NCBI RefSeq assembly: GCF_037996825.1
Contig: NZ_JBBNAC010000001.1
Coordinates: forward strand, 3,348,001 to 3,412,000
Length of the DNA stretch: 64,000 nt
DNA from: Bdellovibrio sp. BCCA
GTDB lineage: Bacteria > Bdellovibrionota > Bdellovibrionia > Bdellovibrionales > Bdellovibrionaceae
Direction: 5' to 3'
The notes under the pieces were generated by a model. That model was not told where the DNA came from. It did no database searches and worked only from the letters and a program-made list of their open reading frames with translations. The translations under genes and the position numbers were made by a program. Of this stretch, positions 51,536 to 60,577 are shown in pieces. Numbering within the stretch: position 1 is the stretch's first letter; every line of letters begins with the position of its first letter.

Positions 51536-52375
51536 ATGAAACTCTCGGCCTCCCTTCGAAGCATTCTTAGTAATGAGTTCCTAGATAAGCTCGACAGAGA
51601 TAAAATTTGGGATCTCTCAGCGTCCCTTTCTTATTACACCGCACTTTCACTGGCTCCGTTGATGATTCTTTTGATCACCTTTGTTTCTTTTTTAGGAGCT
51701 GATTTTAAGAATGAATTGATTCACCAGGTAGAAGGCTTAGTCGGTGCTCAAGCCAGTCAAGCGATCAAAACCATTGCGCTGAGTGCGGATAAAACGCCCG
51801 AGGCTCGCGGATTTGCCGGCATCATCGGGGTTATCACTTTGCTTTTTTCAGCAGGAGCGATCTTCAGTCAATTGCGCCGCTCTCTCAATACCATCTTCGA
51901 AGTCGACATGGCTCCTGCCGAAGGTGAACCGGGATTTCTTCAATCGTCGATGGACTTTGTAAAGCGGCGAATCTTCAGTATGGGAATGGTGCTGGCTTTC
52001 GTTTTTATTTCCTTGGTGTCACTGGTTGTTTCTTCATTTATTTCCATGACCCTTCATGGGCTGGCCGCTGTCGTCGTGCAATCTATCAACCTTTTAGTTT
52101 CGCTGATTATTTTTAGCATTCTCTTTGGCGCGATTTACTTTTTCATTCCTCAACGACCGATCCCCGCCGTCGTTGCCATCACGGCTGGACTGATCACGGC
52201 GTTTTTATTTTCTATTGGAAAAACATTGATCGGCCTTTATTTGGGCCAAAGTGCTTTAGCCTCTTTGTATGGAGCGGCTGGCTCTTTCATCGTTCTTCTG
52301 ATGTGGGTGTATTACTCTTCGATCATCATTTTCATCAGTGCTGAAATCGCCAATGAAATTAATAAAACCCATTAG
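51536..52375 (+). CDS. yihY: YihY/BrkB-family membrane protein
   Basis: A 279-residue inner-membrane protein of the YihY family, formerly called ribonuclease BN by mistake. It has the motif DKIWDLSASLSYYTALSLAP at the N-terminus and about six hydrophobic segments (near residues 40-60, 95-115, 140-165, 175-200, 210-230 and 245-268). The role is not known; transport of a lipid or small compound has been suggested for the family. The C-terminal cytoplasmic tail is very short here. Confidence 0.85.
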   Translation: MKLSASLRSILSNEFLDKLDRDKIWDLSASLSYYTALSLAPLMILLITFVSFLGADFKNELIHQVEGLVGAQASQAIKTIALSADKTPEARGFAGIIGVITLLFSAGAIFSQLRRSLNTIFEVDMAPAEGEPGFLQSSMDFVKRRIFSMGMVLAFVFISLVSLVVSSFISMTLHGLAAVVVQSINLLVSLIIFSILFGAIYFFIPQRPIPAVVAITAGLITAFLFSIGKTLIGLYLGQSALASLYGAAGSFIVLLMWVYYSSIIIFISAEIANEINKTH

Positions 52376-52460
52376 ATCTTTATAAGCCGCTCCACACTTT
52401 GACAAAGCCACCAAGCTAAGAGAAATTCTGGGACATCACTTCAACCATGAGGAGTATTCC

Positions 52461-53408
52461 ATGCTTGAGCTTTTTCCAGAGATTGAACCCTTCAATAAAG
52501 GCATGCTGAAAGTTTCAGATATTCACACTTTATACTGGGAAGAGTGTGGAAATCCGCAGGGAAAACCAGTGGTGTTCTTGCACGGCGGACCAGGTGGTGG
52601 AGTTCATCCTGATTATCGTCGTTTTTTTGATCCAAAAACTTATCGCATTGTTCTTTTTGATCAACGCGGTTCTGGACAATCTACTCCGAACGCTGAACTT
52701 CGCGAAAATACGACGTGGGATTTGGTGAAAGATATCGAAACCATTCGCGAAATGCTTAAGATCGACAAATGGGTGGTCTTCGGCGGCAGCTGGGGCTCTA
52801 CTTTGGCTCTGTCTTACGCGATCACTCATCCGGAACGCACCAAAGCGCTTATCTTGCGTGGAATTTTCTTGTGCCGTCCTTCTGAAATTCAATGGTTCTA
52901 TCAAGAAGGCGCTTCACAAATTTTCCCTGACGTATGGGACGAATATCTCAAACCGATTCCAGAAAACGAACGCCACGATATGGTGGCCGCTTACTACAAA
53001 CGCCTGACTCACGAAAATTCAGACGTGCGCTTGCAGGCAGCTAAAGCGTGGAGCAAGTGGGAAGCGGCGACTTCTCGTTTGATTGTGGACCCTAAAGCCA
53101 TCGATGAATTTGATGATCCCGAATATGCTTTGAGCTTTGCGCGCATTGAGTGCCACTACTTCACGAACAACGCTTTCTTTAAAACCAACAATTGGCTTTT
53201 GGAAAACGTTGCGAAGATCCGCCACATTCCCGGCGCTATCGTGCAAGGTCGTTACGATGTTGTGTGCCCGGCGCGCTCTGCGTGGGAACTTCACAAGGCG
53301 TGGCCTGAAGCAAAATTTACAATCGTTCCTGACTCGGGCCATGCAGCTATGGAGCCTGGAACACGCTCAGCTCTTATTGAAGCTACAGAGAGCTTCAAAC
53401 ATCTGTAA
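52461..53408 (+). CDS. pip: Proline iminopeptidase
   Basis: S33 peptidase releasing N-terminal proline from peptides. The 315-residue protein has the oxyanion HGGPGGGVHPDYRRFF, LFDQRGSGQS, the nucleophile elbow GGSWGSTLAL, Asp near YDVVCP and His in SGHAAMEPG. No signal peptide, so cytoplasmic. It would finish breakdown of proline-rich prey peptides together with the lipoprotein peptidase. GAGGAG lies near 52449. Confidence 0.94.
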   Translation: MLELFPEIEPFNKGMLKVSDIHTLYWEECGNPQGKPVVFLHGGPGGGVHPDYRRFFDPKTYRIVLFDQRGSGQSTPNAELRENTTWDLVKDIETIREMLKIDKWVVFGGSWGSTLALSYAITHPERTKALILRGIFLCRPSEIQWFYQEGASQIFPDVWDEYLKPIPENERHDMVAAYYKRLTHENSDVRLQAAKAWSKWEAATSRLIVDPKAIDEFDDPEYALSFARIECHYFTNNAFFKTNNWLLENVAKIRHIPGAIVQGRYDVVCPARSAWELHKAWPEAKFTIVPDSGHAAMEPGTRSALIEATESFKHL

Positions 53409-53418
53409 GAATTTCATC

Positions 53419-53446
53419 CATAAGGGATCTCGCGGTCCCTTATGGA
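53419..53446 (+). terminator. Hairpin after pip
   Basis: CCATAAGGGA-tctcgcgg-TCCCTTATGG (53419-53446) is a perfect 10-base stem just after the pip stop. No T-run follows, so it may protect the mRNA end or need Rho rather than end transcription itself. Confidence 0.5.
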
Positions 53447-53526
53447 AGCCATAAATATTATCAACTTGTAAAGTGGTTCCAAATTGGGTTTATTAGCTTT
53501 CACGCATCACAGAGGGTTGTGGTGTG

Positions 53527-53540
53527 AATCCGGGGGGATT
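53527..53540 (+). promoter_or_regulatory. Small hairpin over the protease ribosome site
   Basis: AATCC-gggg-GGATT (53527-53540) contains the GGGGGGA ribosome-binding site of the protease gene, whose GTG begins at 53543. The stem has only 5 base pairs and may be weak. Confidence 0.4.
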
Positions 53541-53542
53541 AA

Positions 53543-54373
53543 GTGAAACTGAATAAATTGCTTTTGGCGGGGATCGTTTCAAGTCTGGCTCTTACAGCCT
53601 GCGCACCTCAAGCTAACAATTCATCAGGCGAAGTTCAGGCGACAGGCGACGGAATCATTGGCGGCACAGAAGTTAAAGCCGGTGATAAAATTCTAGAAAG
53701 TATCGTGGCTGTTTATGACTCTTACGAAGGCCAACTTTGCACAGGTTCTCTTCTTCCAAACAACTTAGTTCTCACGGCAGCTCACTGTATCGGGCAATTC
53801 GAAGACGCTATGTACGTCATGTTCGATACGGCTTTGGGACCTAAATCAGAGCGTCGCCAAGTTGATAAAATCGAAATTTCTCAATACTGGGAATCTCGTC
53901 AAAACGAAAAGAAGGATACTGGCGACATCGCTTTGATCCATTTCACAGGAACAGTTCCTGCCGGTTACAAACCAGCGACTTTCCTTAGCAATAGTAATAA
54001 AAAACTTCTTAAAAAAGGTGCTTCTGTCGTTCTTGCTGGATACGGAATCACAAACGGTGTGACGGGAGACGGCGCGGGAACTTTGCGCATGACGACTGTT
54101 AAGATCGAAGATCCTCAGTTCAGCACTTCTGAAATCAAGTTGAACCAAACTGAAGGCACAGGCGCTTGCCACGGTGACTCTGGCGGTCCGGCGTACATCG
54201 AAATCAAAGGTAAATACTACCTTTGGGGTGTTACAAGCCGCGGAGTTGACGACCTTGCCAATGACTGCACGAAGTACTCTGCTTACACAAGTGCTTTGTA
54301 CTACAAGACATGGTTGAACAGAATGGCCAACAAACTTTCCACTTCGTTGGTAAGTCCTCAGATTCAAAATTAA
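53543..54373 (+). CDS. Chymotrypsin-family protease lipoprotein 1
   Basis: A 276-residue exported serine protease with lipobox LTAC (Cys20). After a short spacer comes GIIGG, the cleavage site that activates this family, then His in TAAHC, Asp in DIALI and Ser in GDSGGP. The residue six before the Ser is Gly (TGACHGDSGGP), not Asp as in trypsin, so specificity is probably for small or hydrophobic residues. Four Cys fit two disulfides. GTG 53543 has a GGGGGGA site that lies in a small hairpin. A paralogue follows. Prey-protein digestion is an inferred role. Confidence 0.9.
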   Translation: MKLNKLLLAGIVSSLALTACAPQANNSSGEVQATGDGIIGGTEVKAGDKILESIVAVYDSYEGQLCTGSLLPNNLVLTAAHCIGQFEDAMYVMFDTALGPKSERRQVDKIEISQYWESRQNEKKDTGDIALIHFTGTVPAGYKPATFLSNSNKKLLKKGASVVLAGYGITNGVTGDGAGTLRMTTVKIEDPQFSTSEIKLNQTEGTGACHGDSGGPAYIEIKGKYYLWGVTSRGVDDLANDCTKYSAYTSALYYKTWLNRMANKLSTSLVSPQIQN

Positions 54374-54412
54374 TCTCGGATAAGAAACCAAAAAGTTTTT
54401 TCAAACTGCAAA

Positions 54413-54445
54413 GGGCTGCTAGGAAAATAGCAGCCCTTTTGTTAT
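54413..54445 (+). terminator. Terminator between the proteases
   Basis: GGGCTGCTA-ggaaaa-TAGCAGCCC (54413-54436) is followed by TTTTGTTATT, a standard intrinsic terminator. The two protease genes are thus separate units. Confidence 0.9.
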
Positions 54446-54470
54446 TGAATGGACGCTCAATTGGGGAAAT

Positions 54471-55313
54471 ATGAAAACGAAGTTGTACGTCAGCTCATTA
54501 ATCGTTTTAGCTTTGACGGCGTGCGGAGGATCTCAATCCGCGATAGACACGCTGGTGGATTCAGACGCTATCGTAGGTGGAAAGGACACCACGAAAGACA
54601 ATGTGATTTCAAAATACGTTGTGCTTATCTATGACAATCCAACAAAAACCTACTGCACAGGTCTTCTTATCAAAAAAGACGTGATCCTGACGGCCGCTCA
54701 CTGCGTGGGAGCCGACTACAAAGGTCTTACCTTGGCATTCGGCCTAAAGCCTCTGTCTGGCGACTATGTCATGCGCTATGCTGCAAAAACATGGGTGCAT
54801 GATAAATACAAAAAATCCAATTCTGCCGATCGCAATGATCTCGCTTTGATTCTGATTAAGGGCAATGCTCCGGACGGTTATCAAACTTTACTTCTTCCCG
54901 ACAGCAGCTTTCCTTTAAAGGCTGGTTATACCTTCACAGCCGCAGGCTACGGCCGTGTTTCTGGCAAAAAAGTTCCAAGTACCGACACGCAAGGCTCCGG
55001 CTTTCTTCGCAACGTCGATCTTAAAATCGACAGCATGAGTGCCAACGAAAGCCAATTCTACGTGGACCAAAAATCGGGACAAGGTATTTGCAGCGGTGAC
55101 TCTGGCGGACCGGCTTTGATGCGCTATCAAGGCAAAGACTACGTTGTGGGAATTGCTTCCGCGATTTCATGGACCGTTCCTGACGAAATTCGCGAAGACG
55201 AAAAGAAACAGTACATCGACAACAAAGATGTCTGCGCAGAAAAATCCATCTACATGAATGTTAAACAATATCGCACATGGATTGATGACGGCTTAAAGAA
55301 GCTGCTGAATTAG
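54471..55313 (+). CDS. Chymotrypsin-family protease lipoprotein 2
   Basis: A 280-residue paralogue of the preceding protease. Lipobox LTAC (Cys18) then GGSQS; activation site AIVGG; His in TAAHC, Asp in DLALILI and Ser in GDSGGPAL. The residue six before the Ser is Gly (QGICSGDSGGP), as in its neighbour. It carries a longer segment (residues near 235-255, VPDEIREDEKKQ) before the last helix. It starts behind GGGGAA. Its stop overlaps the convergent menH gene by 21 bases. Confidence 0.9.
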   Translation: MKTKLYVSSLIVLALTACGGSQSAIDTLVDSDAIVGGKDTTKDNVISKYVVLIYDNPTKTYCTGLLIKKDVILTAAHCVGADYKGLTLAFGLKPLSGDYVMRYAAKTWVHDKYKKSNSADRNDLALILIKGNAPDGYQTLLLPDSSFPLKAGYTFTAAGYGRVSGKKVPSTDTQGSGFLRNVDLKIDSMSANESQFYVDQKSGQGICSGDSGGPALMRYQGKDYVVGIASAISWTVPDEIREDEKKQYIDNKDVCAEKSIYMNVKQYRTWIDDGLKKLLN

Positions 55314-56051
55314 TTGACGGATTCTTTCGCCCAAATCTTTGGGGCTATCAAAAAGAACACGATGGGAAGAGGCTGGTACGGTTTCTAAACGAAGCCCCTG
55401 TACCTCTTCCTGCAAACGACGAGACATCTCCATAAATTTTTCGTCGCGCTCCCCGACCATCCAAATCACTTTTTGAATATTCTTTTGAATCACCGAACGC
55501 ATGTTTTTTTGTTGCGCCAAAGACCATTGGGTTAAGGCAAGACTCAAAGTCTCACGAGAATATTCTTTTTCAATACGCAAAGGTTCCGTTTCTCCTCCAC
55601 CAAAAATAGGCTGCGCATTCCAATTGCGTAAAACCGTTTCCCACGGAGCTTTTAAAAACTCTTCGGCCCAGTAGGAATCATTCATCCAACGTTGACGGCG
55701 CTCTTCAGAGATCGGATCAAAACTTTCGTGAGGATCGTTAAAGCCAGGATTTGTGGAAACTAGAATTGTCTTATACCAAAGCGCCGGCCTTTTTTCGAGA
55801 GCGTGCAAAGCCAAGCGCCCGCCAAGAGAGTATCCGATAAGGATGTTGCGTTCTCCTGCGCAACCGTGGGCTTCAACAAGTTTTATGAAATTGCCGGCCC
55901 ACTCTTCAAACGTGTGTTGTGGTCCTAAAGCGGCATCTTTGAAATAATCAGGAGTAAAAATACGAAGACCATCGTGCTGCGGGAGATGTGCTTTCACCAC
56001 CGCCCAATCCGAAGGTCTTCCTAAAAATCCGTGAAGGAAAAAGAGGTTCAC
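55293..56051 (-). CDS. menH: SHCHC synthase-like alpha/beta hydrolase
   Basis: Likely converts the MenD product to 2-succinyl-6-hydroxy-2,4-cyclohexadiene-1-carboxylate in menaquinone synthesis. About 252 residues with FLHGFLGRPSDW, nucleophile GYSLGGRLAL (Ser in GYSLGG) and a His in SSHRVLF. Position after menF-menD supports the call over a general esterase. GTG 56051 overlaps the menD TGA by GTGA; the longer frame to 56102 lies inside menD. The last 21 bases overlap the convergent protease gene. Confidence 0.82.
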   Translation of the reverse strand: MNLFFLHGFLGRPSDWAVVKAHLPQHDGLRIFTPDYFKDAALGPQHTFEEWAGNFIKLVEAHGCAGERNILIGYSLGGRLALHALEKRPALWYKTILVSTNPGFNDPHESFDPISEERRQRWMNDSYWAEEFLKAPWETVLRNWNAQPIFGGGETEPLRIEKEYSRETLSLALTQWSLAQQKNMRSVIQKNIQKVIWMVGERDEKFMEMSRRLQEEVQGLRLETVPASSHRVLFDSPKDLGERIRQLIQQLL

Positions 56052-57619
56052 TCTTTCCACAGAGATTCGTACTCCTTCCAGAATTCTTGAGTTTGTTCCC
56101 AATTAGGGATGAGCTCGATGATTTGATGATCGTCCAATTGTGTATTCACAGGAATATTATGCCACTTTTGGTAAGACCAATTCCACATCTTTGCCCACGA
56201 TTCGAAAGAAATCTGGTGTTTGTTTACGAATATCTCTTTTTTGAACATACGAGAGAAGATTTGGCCTCCTCCGTTGTTGATGACGACAATACGAAGTTTA
56301 CGCGCATCGAGCTGAGAAGTTGCCCAAAGTGACGATAAATCATACAGCGCTGTTAAATCCCCAACAAGGCACCAGTTTTCTGCCTCAGGATGGGCCCATC
56401 CCAAGAACGTCGAAAGCTGTCCATCAATGCCGTTGGCTCCGCGATTGGCGGCAACACGCAAAGGAATAGCATCGTGCGAAGAGCACGAATCCCATTCACG
56501 AATCGGGAGTGAATTTCCAAGGTAGATCGAGCCGCCTTTCATCTTTTGCGAAAGTGCGTAGATCATACCTTGTTCTGAATCAGGATATTTCATCAAAAGA
56601 CCGCGCACGGTTTCCGCGCGACTGCTGTCTTCGATGTTCAATTTAATATTTTCACGCTGAGGATTTGAAAACTCCACCTGGCTTAACAAATCCAAAGAGT
56701 TCACGTGCTGCACAGGGCGACTGAGTCCTGTGTAGTGATTAAAGCTCACAGAGAACACCGGAATATCTTTGTACTTGTCTTCAAGATCACGCCACACGCG
56801 CGTCGTGGGAACTCCACCGATACGCAAGATAGAGTCACAGAGTTGCGATTTTAAAACTCGATGAATCATCTGCTCGCCAGAGCGAATTTCAATGTCTTTG
56901 ATGTCGGGATGACCGCGCAGACTTGAAATGCCTTCGCAGTAAACCGGAGCTTTGTATTGCTTCAAGAAATCAAGCACGGTGCCGTAAGCTTTCTCTGGCA
57001 AAATGCCCACCATCACCAGAGGTTTGTGAGAGTTCAGGAAGTTTTCCATCTCTTTCAAAGTTCCGAGTGGCAACTGCCCTGGAAGTTTTGTTCTTTCGGA
57101 GTGACCTGGGAAATCAATCTTAGGAACGGGACCGTCGATGAGCGGCTCTTCAAAACACACATTCACATGGATTGGTTTTTTCCAAGAAAGAGATTTGAAA
57201 GACACGTGAGAATTTTCTGCATCAATATCCAGAGCAACTTCGTTGTAGTAAGAAAAGATTCCCACTTGTTCAATCGTCTGCGGAGCCCCTGTGCCGCGAT
57301 AGTGTTTCGGACGATCTGCTGTCACCATAATCAGTGGCAATGAAGAATAAGTTCCTTCAACAGCCGCAGGCAAAAGCTCTGCGACGGCTGTTCCCGATGT
57401 GGTGATGATCGCAACCGGACGACGTGTGCTTGCGATACGGCCTAAAGCAAAAAATGCCGCCGAACGCTCTTCAAAGAAGGAATACACTTTGAGGTCTTTG
57501 TTCTCTTCAAGGATATACACTAGCGGACTGTTGCGTGCACCAGCGCAAAGAACAAACTCGCGCACTCCGGTGTACACCAACTCTTGAATGACTTTTCCCG
57601 CTAACTCCATATTTGTCAT
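56048..57619 (-). CDS. menD: SEPHCHC synthase
   Basis: Thiamine-diphosphate enzyme adding 2-oxoglutarate to isochorismate. The 523-residue protein has the TPP catalytic Glu region (ARNSPL), TTSGTAVAELLPAAVEG, TADRPKHYRGTGAPQTIEQ, SNRGANGIDGQLSTFLGWA and a GDLTALYDLSSLW binding motif. It is slightly shorter than the E. coli enzyme (556). The start overlaps the menF stop (ATGA) and the stop overlaps menH (GTGA). Confidence 0.95.
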   Translation of the reverse strand: MTNMELAGKVIQELVYTGVREFVLCAGARNSPLVYILEENKDLKVYSFFEERSAAFFALGRIASTRRPVAIITTSGTAVAELLPAAVEGTYSSLPLIMVTADRPKHYRGTGAPQTIEQVGIFSYYNEVALDIDAENSHVSFKSLSWKKPIHVNVCFEEPLIDGPVPKIDFPGHSERTKLPGQLPLGTLKEMENFLNSHKPLVMVGILPEKAYGTVLDFLKQYKAPVYCEGISSLRGHPDIKDIEIRSGEQMIHRVLKSQLCDSILRIGGVPTTRVWRDLEDKYKDIPVFSVSFNHYTGLSRPVQHVNSLDLLSQVEFSNPQRENIKLNIEDSSRAETVRGLLMKYPDSEQGMIYALSQKMKGGSIYLGNSLPIREWDSCSSHDAIPLRVAANRGANGIDGQLSTFLGWAHPEAENWCLVGDLTALYDLSSLWATSQLDARKLRIVVINNGGGQIFSRMFKKEIFVNKHQISFESWAKMWNWSYQKWHNIPVNTQLDDHQIIELIPNWEQTQEFWKEYESLWKE

Positions 57620-58701
57620 ACATCAAGCCCCAAAATCTTTCTTACGGACAGGCGTTTTTGATAAAGCTCTCTCCACTCACGCTCCAATTCACTGGCAGCG
57701 ACAACGCCGCAGCCGGAACCAATCATAGAAGACGTCTTATTCCACTGCAAATTTCGAATGGCGACAAGACACACAGCCTCCTCTTTACCGATAAAGGCAA
57801 AGGGACCGCCAAAACCGCCGCGCCCCTCTTGTCCGGGGAACTCTTTCATCCATTTGTACCCTGCCGAACGAGGTGCTACTCCCAGCGCAGGAGTGGGATG
57901 CATTTGCTGAATCAATGAGAAAAACTCAGGCTTTGTTTTGCATTGAATTTCAACATCGGTTTTTAAATGGTACAGCGTCGGGAGCTCCACAATTTTCGGA
58001 CCTTCGGTCTTCACATCACCCCACGGGTGCAGCACCGACATCAAGTCTTCTAAAACGTAGAGGTGCTCTTGCATTTCTTTTTCATCGCGAAGCAAAGATT
58101 CACGACGTGTGGATTCACTCTTGGGACATGTGCCGGCCAAAGCCATCGTTCGCAGATGTCCTTTTGCATAATCAAAAAGAAGTTCTGGAGTGGCTCCTAA
58201 AACGCCTTCGCCATTTTGCCATAAACCATAGACGTACAAAGTTTTCGGCGTTTCCAAAAGAGTCAAAATCATCTGCGCGCGCTCTTGCGGAGTCACTGTT
58301 TGCTCAGAGCGAGCAAAGACCGCCGGAACGGTTTTTTTTATTCTACCTTCTTTGATGAGATCTTGCGTGCGATGTAAGGCTGTTGCGAAATGCTCTTTCA
58401 AAGGTTCGTTCCAAGGTGCTTTTCCTACGGGGGCCGCAGCAGGTTTCTGACCTAAGAAGGCCTCACAATTCTTACGCAGCTCCTCTGTAGAAAGGCGATG
58501 GATTTTGGCTCCGGCGAGTGCTGGAGAAGAGCCCAAATCGTAGAAATCAGGGAAAAACACTGTAATTTCGTCACGATTTGCGTCGGAAACAGGGTGAAAA
58601 GGCCCCTCAATAAGAATCCATTGATCCCTATGGCGCAAGAGGGCCCCTGCCTCCAAAAAGTTTGTAATGCCCGAGAGCGTTATGCTATTCTGCCGTTCCA
58701 T
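57616..58701 (-). CDS. menF: Isochorismate synthase
   Basis: Converts chorismate to isochorismate, the first step of menaquinone synthesis. The 361-residue protein has the chorismate-binding enzyme fold: GVLGATPELLFDYAKG, RTMALAGTCPKSES, the LYHLKTDVEIQCK region, LHPTPALGVAPRSAG near (here QQMHPTPALGVAPRSA) and GSGCGVVAASELEREWREL. It is short of the 430 of E. coli MenF, missing part of the N-terminal half. Its start is only 15 bases from the divergent aroF start. Confidence 0.92.
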   Translation of the reverse strand: MERQNSITLSGITNFLEAGALLRHRDQWILIEGPFHPVSDANRDEITVFFPDFYDLGSSPALAGAKIHRLSTEELRKNCEAFLGQKPAAAPVGKAPWNEPLKEHFATALHRTQDLIKEGRIKKTVPAVFARSEQTVTPQERAQMILTLLETPKTLYVYGLWQNGEGVLGATPELLFDYAKGHLRTMALAGTCPKSESTRRESLLRDEKEMQEHLYVLEDLMSVLHPWGDVKTEGPKIVELPTLYHLKTDVEIQCKTKPEFFSLIQQMHPTPALGVAPRSAGYKWMKEFPGQEGRGGFGGPFAFIGKEEAVCLVAIRNLQWNKTSSMIGSGCGVVAASELEREWRELYQKRLSVRKILGLDV

Positions 58702-58716
58702 TTAAGAAGTCGTATT

Positions 58717-59550
58717 ATGGAAATGCCAACTATGCAAACAACTCCCTCAACCCAAATCGTCAATATCGGTGGATATGATATCGGCGGATCTAACTTCACA
58801 GTCATGGCTGGGCCTTGCTCTATCGAAAGTTACGAGCAGTTCATGGAAACAGCGAAAGGTGTGAAGGCTTCCGGCGCGCACATTCTTCGTGGCGGTATTT
58901 GGAAGATGCGCACTTCTTCAAAAGACTTCCAAGGCTTGGGTAAAAATTCTTTCGACTTCATCAAAGCGGTCTGCAAAGAGACCAACATGAAACTTGTTTC
59001 TGAAGTGACAGACGCTCGTCAAATCGAAGAGGTTTACGACATCGTTGAATGCTTCCAAGTCGGTTCTCGCAATATGCATAACTATGCTTTGCTTAAAGAG
59101 TTGGGCATGCAAAGAAAACCTGTGTTGTTAAAACGCGGTTTTGCAGCCTTGATCACGGAATGGATTAAAGCGGCGGAGTACGTGACTGTCGGTGGAAATC
59201 CGAACGTGATTTTGTGTGAGCGTGGTATTCGTACTTTTGAAACTTCGACTCGCAACACTTTGGATCTTAATGCCGTGGCGTTTGCGAAAAAGAATTCTCA
59301 CTTACCTGTTATCGTAGATCCTTCTCACGCTGTGGGCATTCGCGCCTTAGTTCCTGATTTGGCTTACGCTGCTGCGGCTGTGGGAGCTGACGGCATCATC
59401 GTGGAAGTTCATCCTCGCCCGGCAGAAGCCCTTTCTGACGGCATGCAAGCTCTGACTTTGGATGATTTTAAAAACATGATGACGAAGCTTGATAAGATTC
59501 TTACGGCGATCGACAGACCTCTTCATAAGGTGGCTCCTCATGCAAACTAA
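58717..59550 (+). CDS. aroF: DAHP synthase, class I-beta
   Basis: Condenses phosphoenolpyruvate and erythrose-4-phosphate to DAHP, the first shikimate step. About 277 residues: MAGPCSIESYEQF, AHILRGGIWKMRTS, SEVTDARQIEEVYD, QVGSRNMHNYALL, LLKRGFAALITEW, CERGIRTFE and VDPSHAVGIRALVPDLAYAA. The metal Cys is in GPCS. No ACT or chorismate-mutase domain is fused. ATG 58717 is preferred, with in-frame ATGs at 58723 and 58732 possible; the frame is open far upstream through menF. A candidate promoter overlaps the 5' end of menF. Confidence 0.93.
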   Translation: MEMPTMQTTPSTQIVNIGGYDIGGSNFTVMAGPCSIESYEQFMETAKGVKASGAHILRGGIWKMRTSSKDFQGLGKNSFDFIKAVCKETNMKLVSEVTDARQIEEVYDIVECFQVGSRNMHNYALLKELGMQRKPVLLKRGFAALITEWIKAAEYVTVGGNPNVILCERGIRTFETSTRNTLDLNAVAFAKKNSHLPVIVDPSHAVGIRALVPDLAYAAAAVGADGIIVEVHPRPAEALSDGMQALTLDDFKNMMTKLDKILTAIDRPLHKVAPHAN

Positions 59551-60253
59551 ACATTCTCCAAATCCGGAAATCATCCGCTCGATGTTTTCAAAAGTGGCTG
59601 CGAATTACGACAAAGGGAACAACGTTTTGTCGATGGGCATTCACCACTTGTGGAGAAAAAAGTTAGTTAAGTACAGTGGCGCCAAAACCGGCGATAAAGT
59701 TTTGGATTGCGCGACAGGCACGGGCGATCTTGCGATTGAATTTAAAAAAACTGTAGGCACAACAGGCGAAGTGGTTGGAACAGACTTCTGCGCAGAAATG
59801 CTCATCCCTGCTCCTGGCAAAGCCAAAGAACGCGGTCTTGAGATCAAGTTTGAACAAGCCGATGTCACGCAACTTCAATACGCTGATAAAGGTTTTGATG
59901 TTTGCAGTATCTCTTTTGGTATTCGCAACGTCGGTGACCCGGTGAAGGCTTTGCGCGAAATGGGACGTGTGACGAAATCAGGTGGTACTGTGATGGTACT
60001 TGAGTTCGGACAAGTGAACGTTCCTGTTTTTGGTGCGCTTTACAATTTCTATTCTCAGAATATCTTGCCTAAAATCGGTGGTCTCGTAACAGGTCAAAAA
60101 GAAGCTTACGAATACTTGCAAAAGTCTTCAGCGGCTTTCCCTTGCCGTGACGAGTTCTTGGGCCTTATGAAAGAAAGTGGTGCTTACTCTCACTGTGAGT
60201 ATGTGTCTCTTACGGGCGGCATCGCTTACATCTATAAAGGCATCGTTAAGTAA
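59540..60253 (+). CDS. menG: Demethylmenaquinone methyltransferase
   Basis: SAM-dependent last step of menaquinone synthesis; UbiE/MenG family. The 237-residue protein has FSKVAANYDKGNNVLSMGIHHLWRK, the SAM motif LDCATGTGDLAI, ISFGIRNVGDPVKALREMGRV and FNFYSQNILPKIG (here LYNFYSQNILPKIGG). ATG 59540 overlaps the aroF end by 11 bases, so the two are translated together and link the first shikimate step with the final quinone step. Confidence 0.94.
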   Translation: MQTKHSPNPEIIRSMFSKVAANYDKGNNVLSMGIHHLWRKKLVKYSGAKTGDKVLDCATGTGDLAIEFKKTVGTTGEVVGTDFCAEMLIPAPGKAKERGLEIKFEQADVTQLQYADKGFDVCSISFGIRNVGDPVKALREMGRVTKSGGTVMVLEFGQVNVPVFGALYNFYSQNILPKIGGLVTGQKEAYEYLQKSSAAFPCRDEFLGLMKESGAYSHCEYVSLTGGIAYIYKGIVK

Positions 60254-60255
60254 AA

Positions 60256-60456
60256 TCATTGCATCGCTAACATGCGACGAAATTCGACGCGAACTCCGAC
60301 GGGTGGAGCATTTCCTTCTAAGCTAAGAAGTTCTTCGTAGTTGGAGACTTGAGGTTGAGGCGGATGCGGATCAGGAATGTACTTCTTGGTCGGACATCCC
60401 CAGAATGCCAATCCAATCATAACAACCAAAAGAACGAAGAGAGAGAGCTTTTTCAT
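60256..60456 (-). CDS. Small lipoprotein of unknown function
   Basis: A 66-residue lipoprotein: hydrophobic signal (LSLFVLLVVMIGLAFWGC) with Cys near residue 20, then a Pro-rich segment (YIPDPHPPQPQ) and an Arg-rich end. I chose ATG 60456 because GAGAGAAGAT lies upstream and the frame beyond adds only charged residues. It converges with menG, with 2 bases between stops. Small Pro-rich lipoproteins often tether to the outer membrane or the wall, but nothing specific can be said here. Confidence 0.6.
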   Translation of the reverse strand: MKKLSLFVLLVVMIGLAFWGCPTKKYIPDPHPPQPQVSNYEELLSLEGNAPPVGVRVEFRRMLAMQ

Positions 60457-60535
60457 GGCTCTATCTTCTCTCTGTAAAGTCCGCACAGGAAGCGGTTTTA
60501 ACTGAAGTGAGACAACTCACAAAGAGTTATGGATA

Positions 60536-60573
60536 AAGATCCCTATTCTTTAAATTCTCGCAATAGGGATCTT
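60536..60573 (-). terminator. Terminator-like hairpin of the PLD gene
   Basis: AAGATCCCTATT (60536-60547) pairs with AATAGGGATCTT (60562-60573) around 14 bases, just after the PLD-like gene's stop on the minus strand. A weak T-rich TTTAT follows. Confidence 0.6.
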
Positions 60574-60577
60574 AGCT

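Noticed and set aside
53419-53446. Intrinsic terminator after pip
   Set aside because: The stem is perfect but no T-run follows, so I gave it only moderate confidence.
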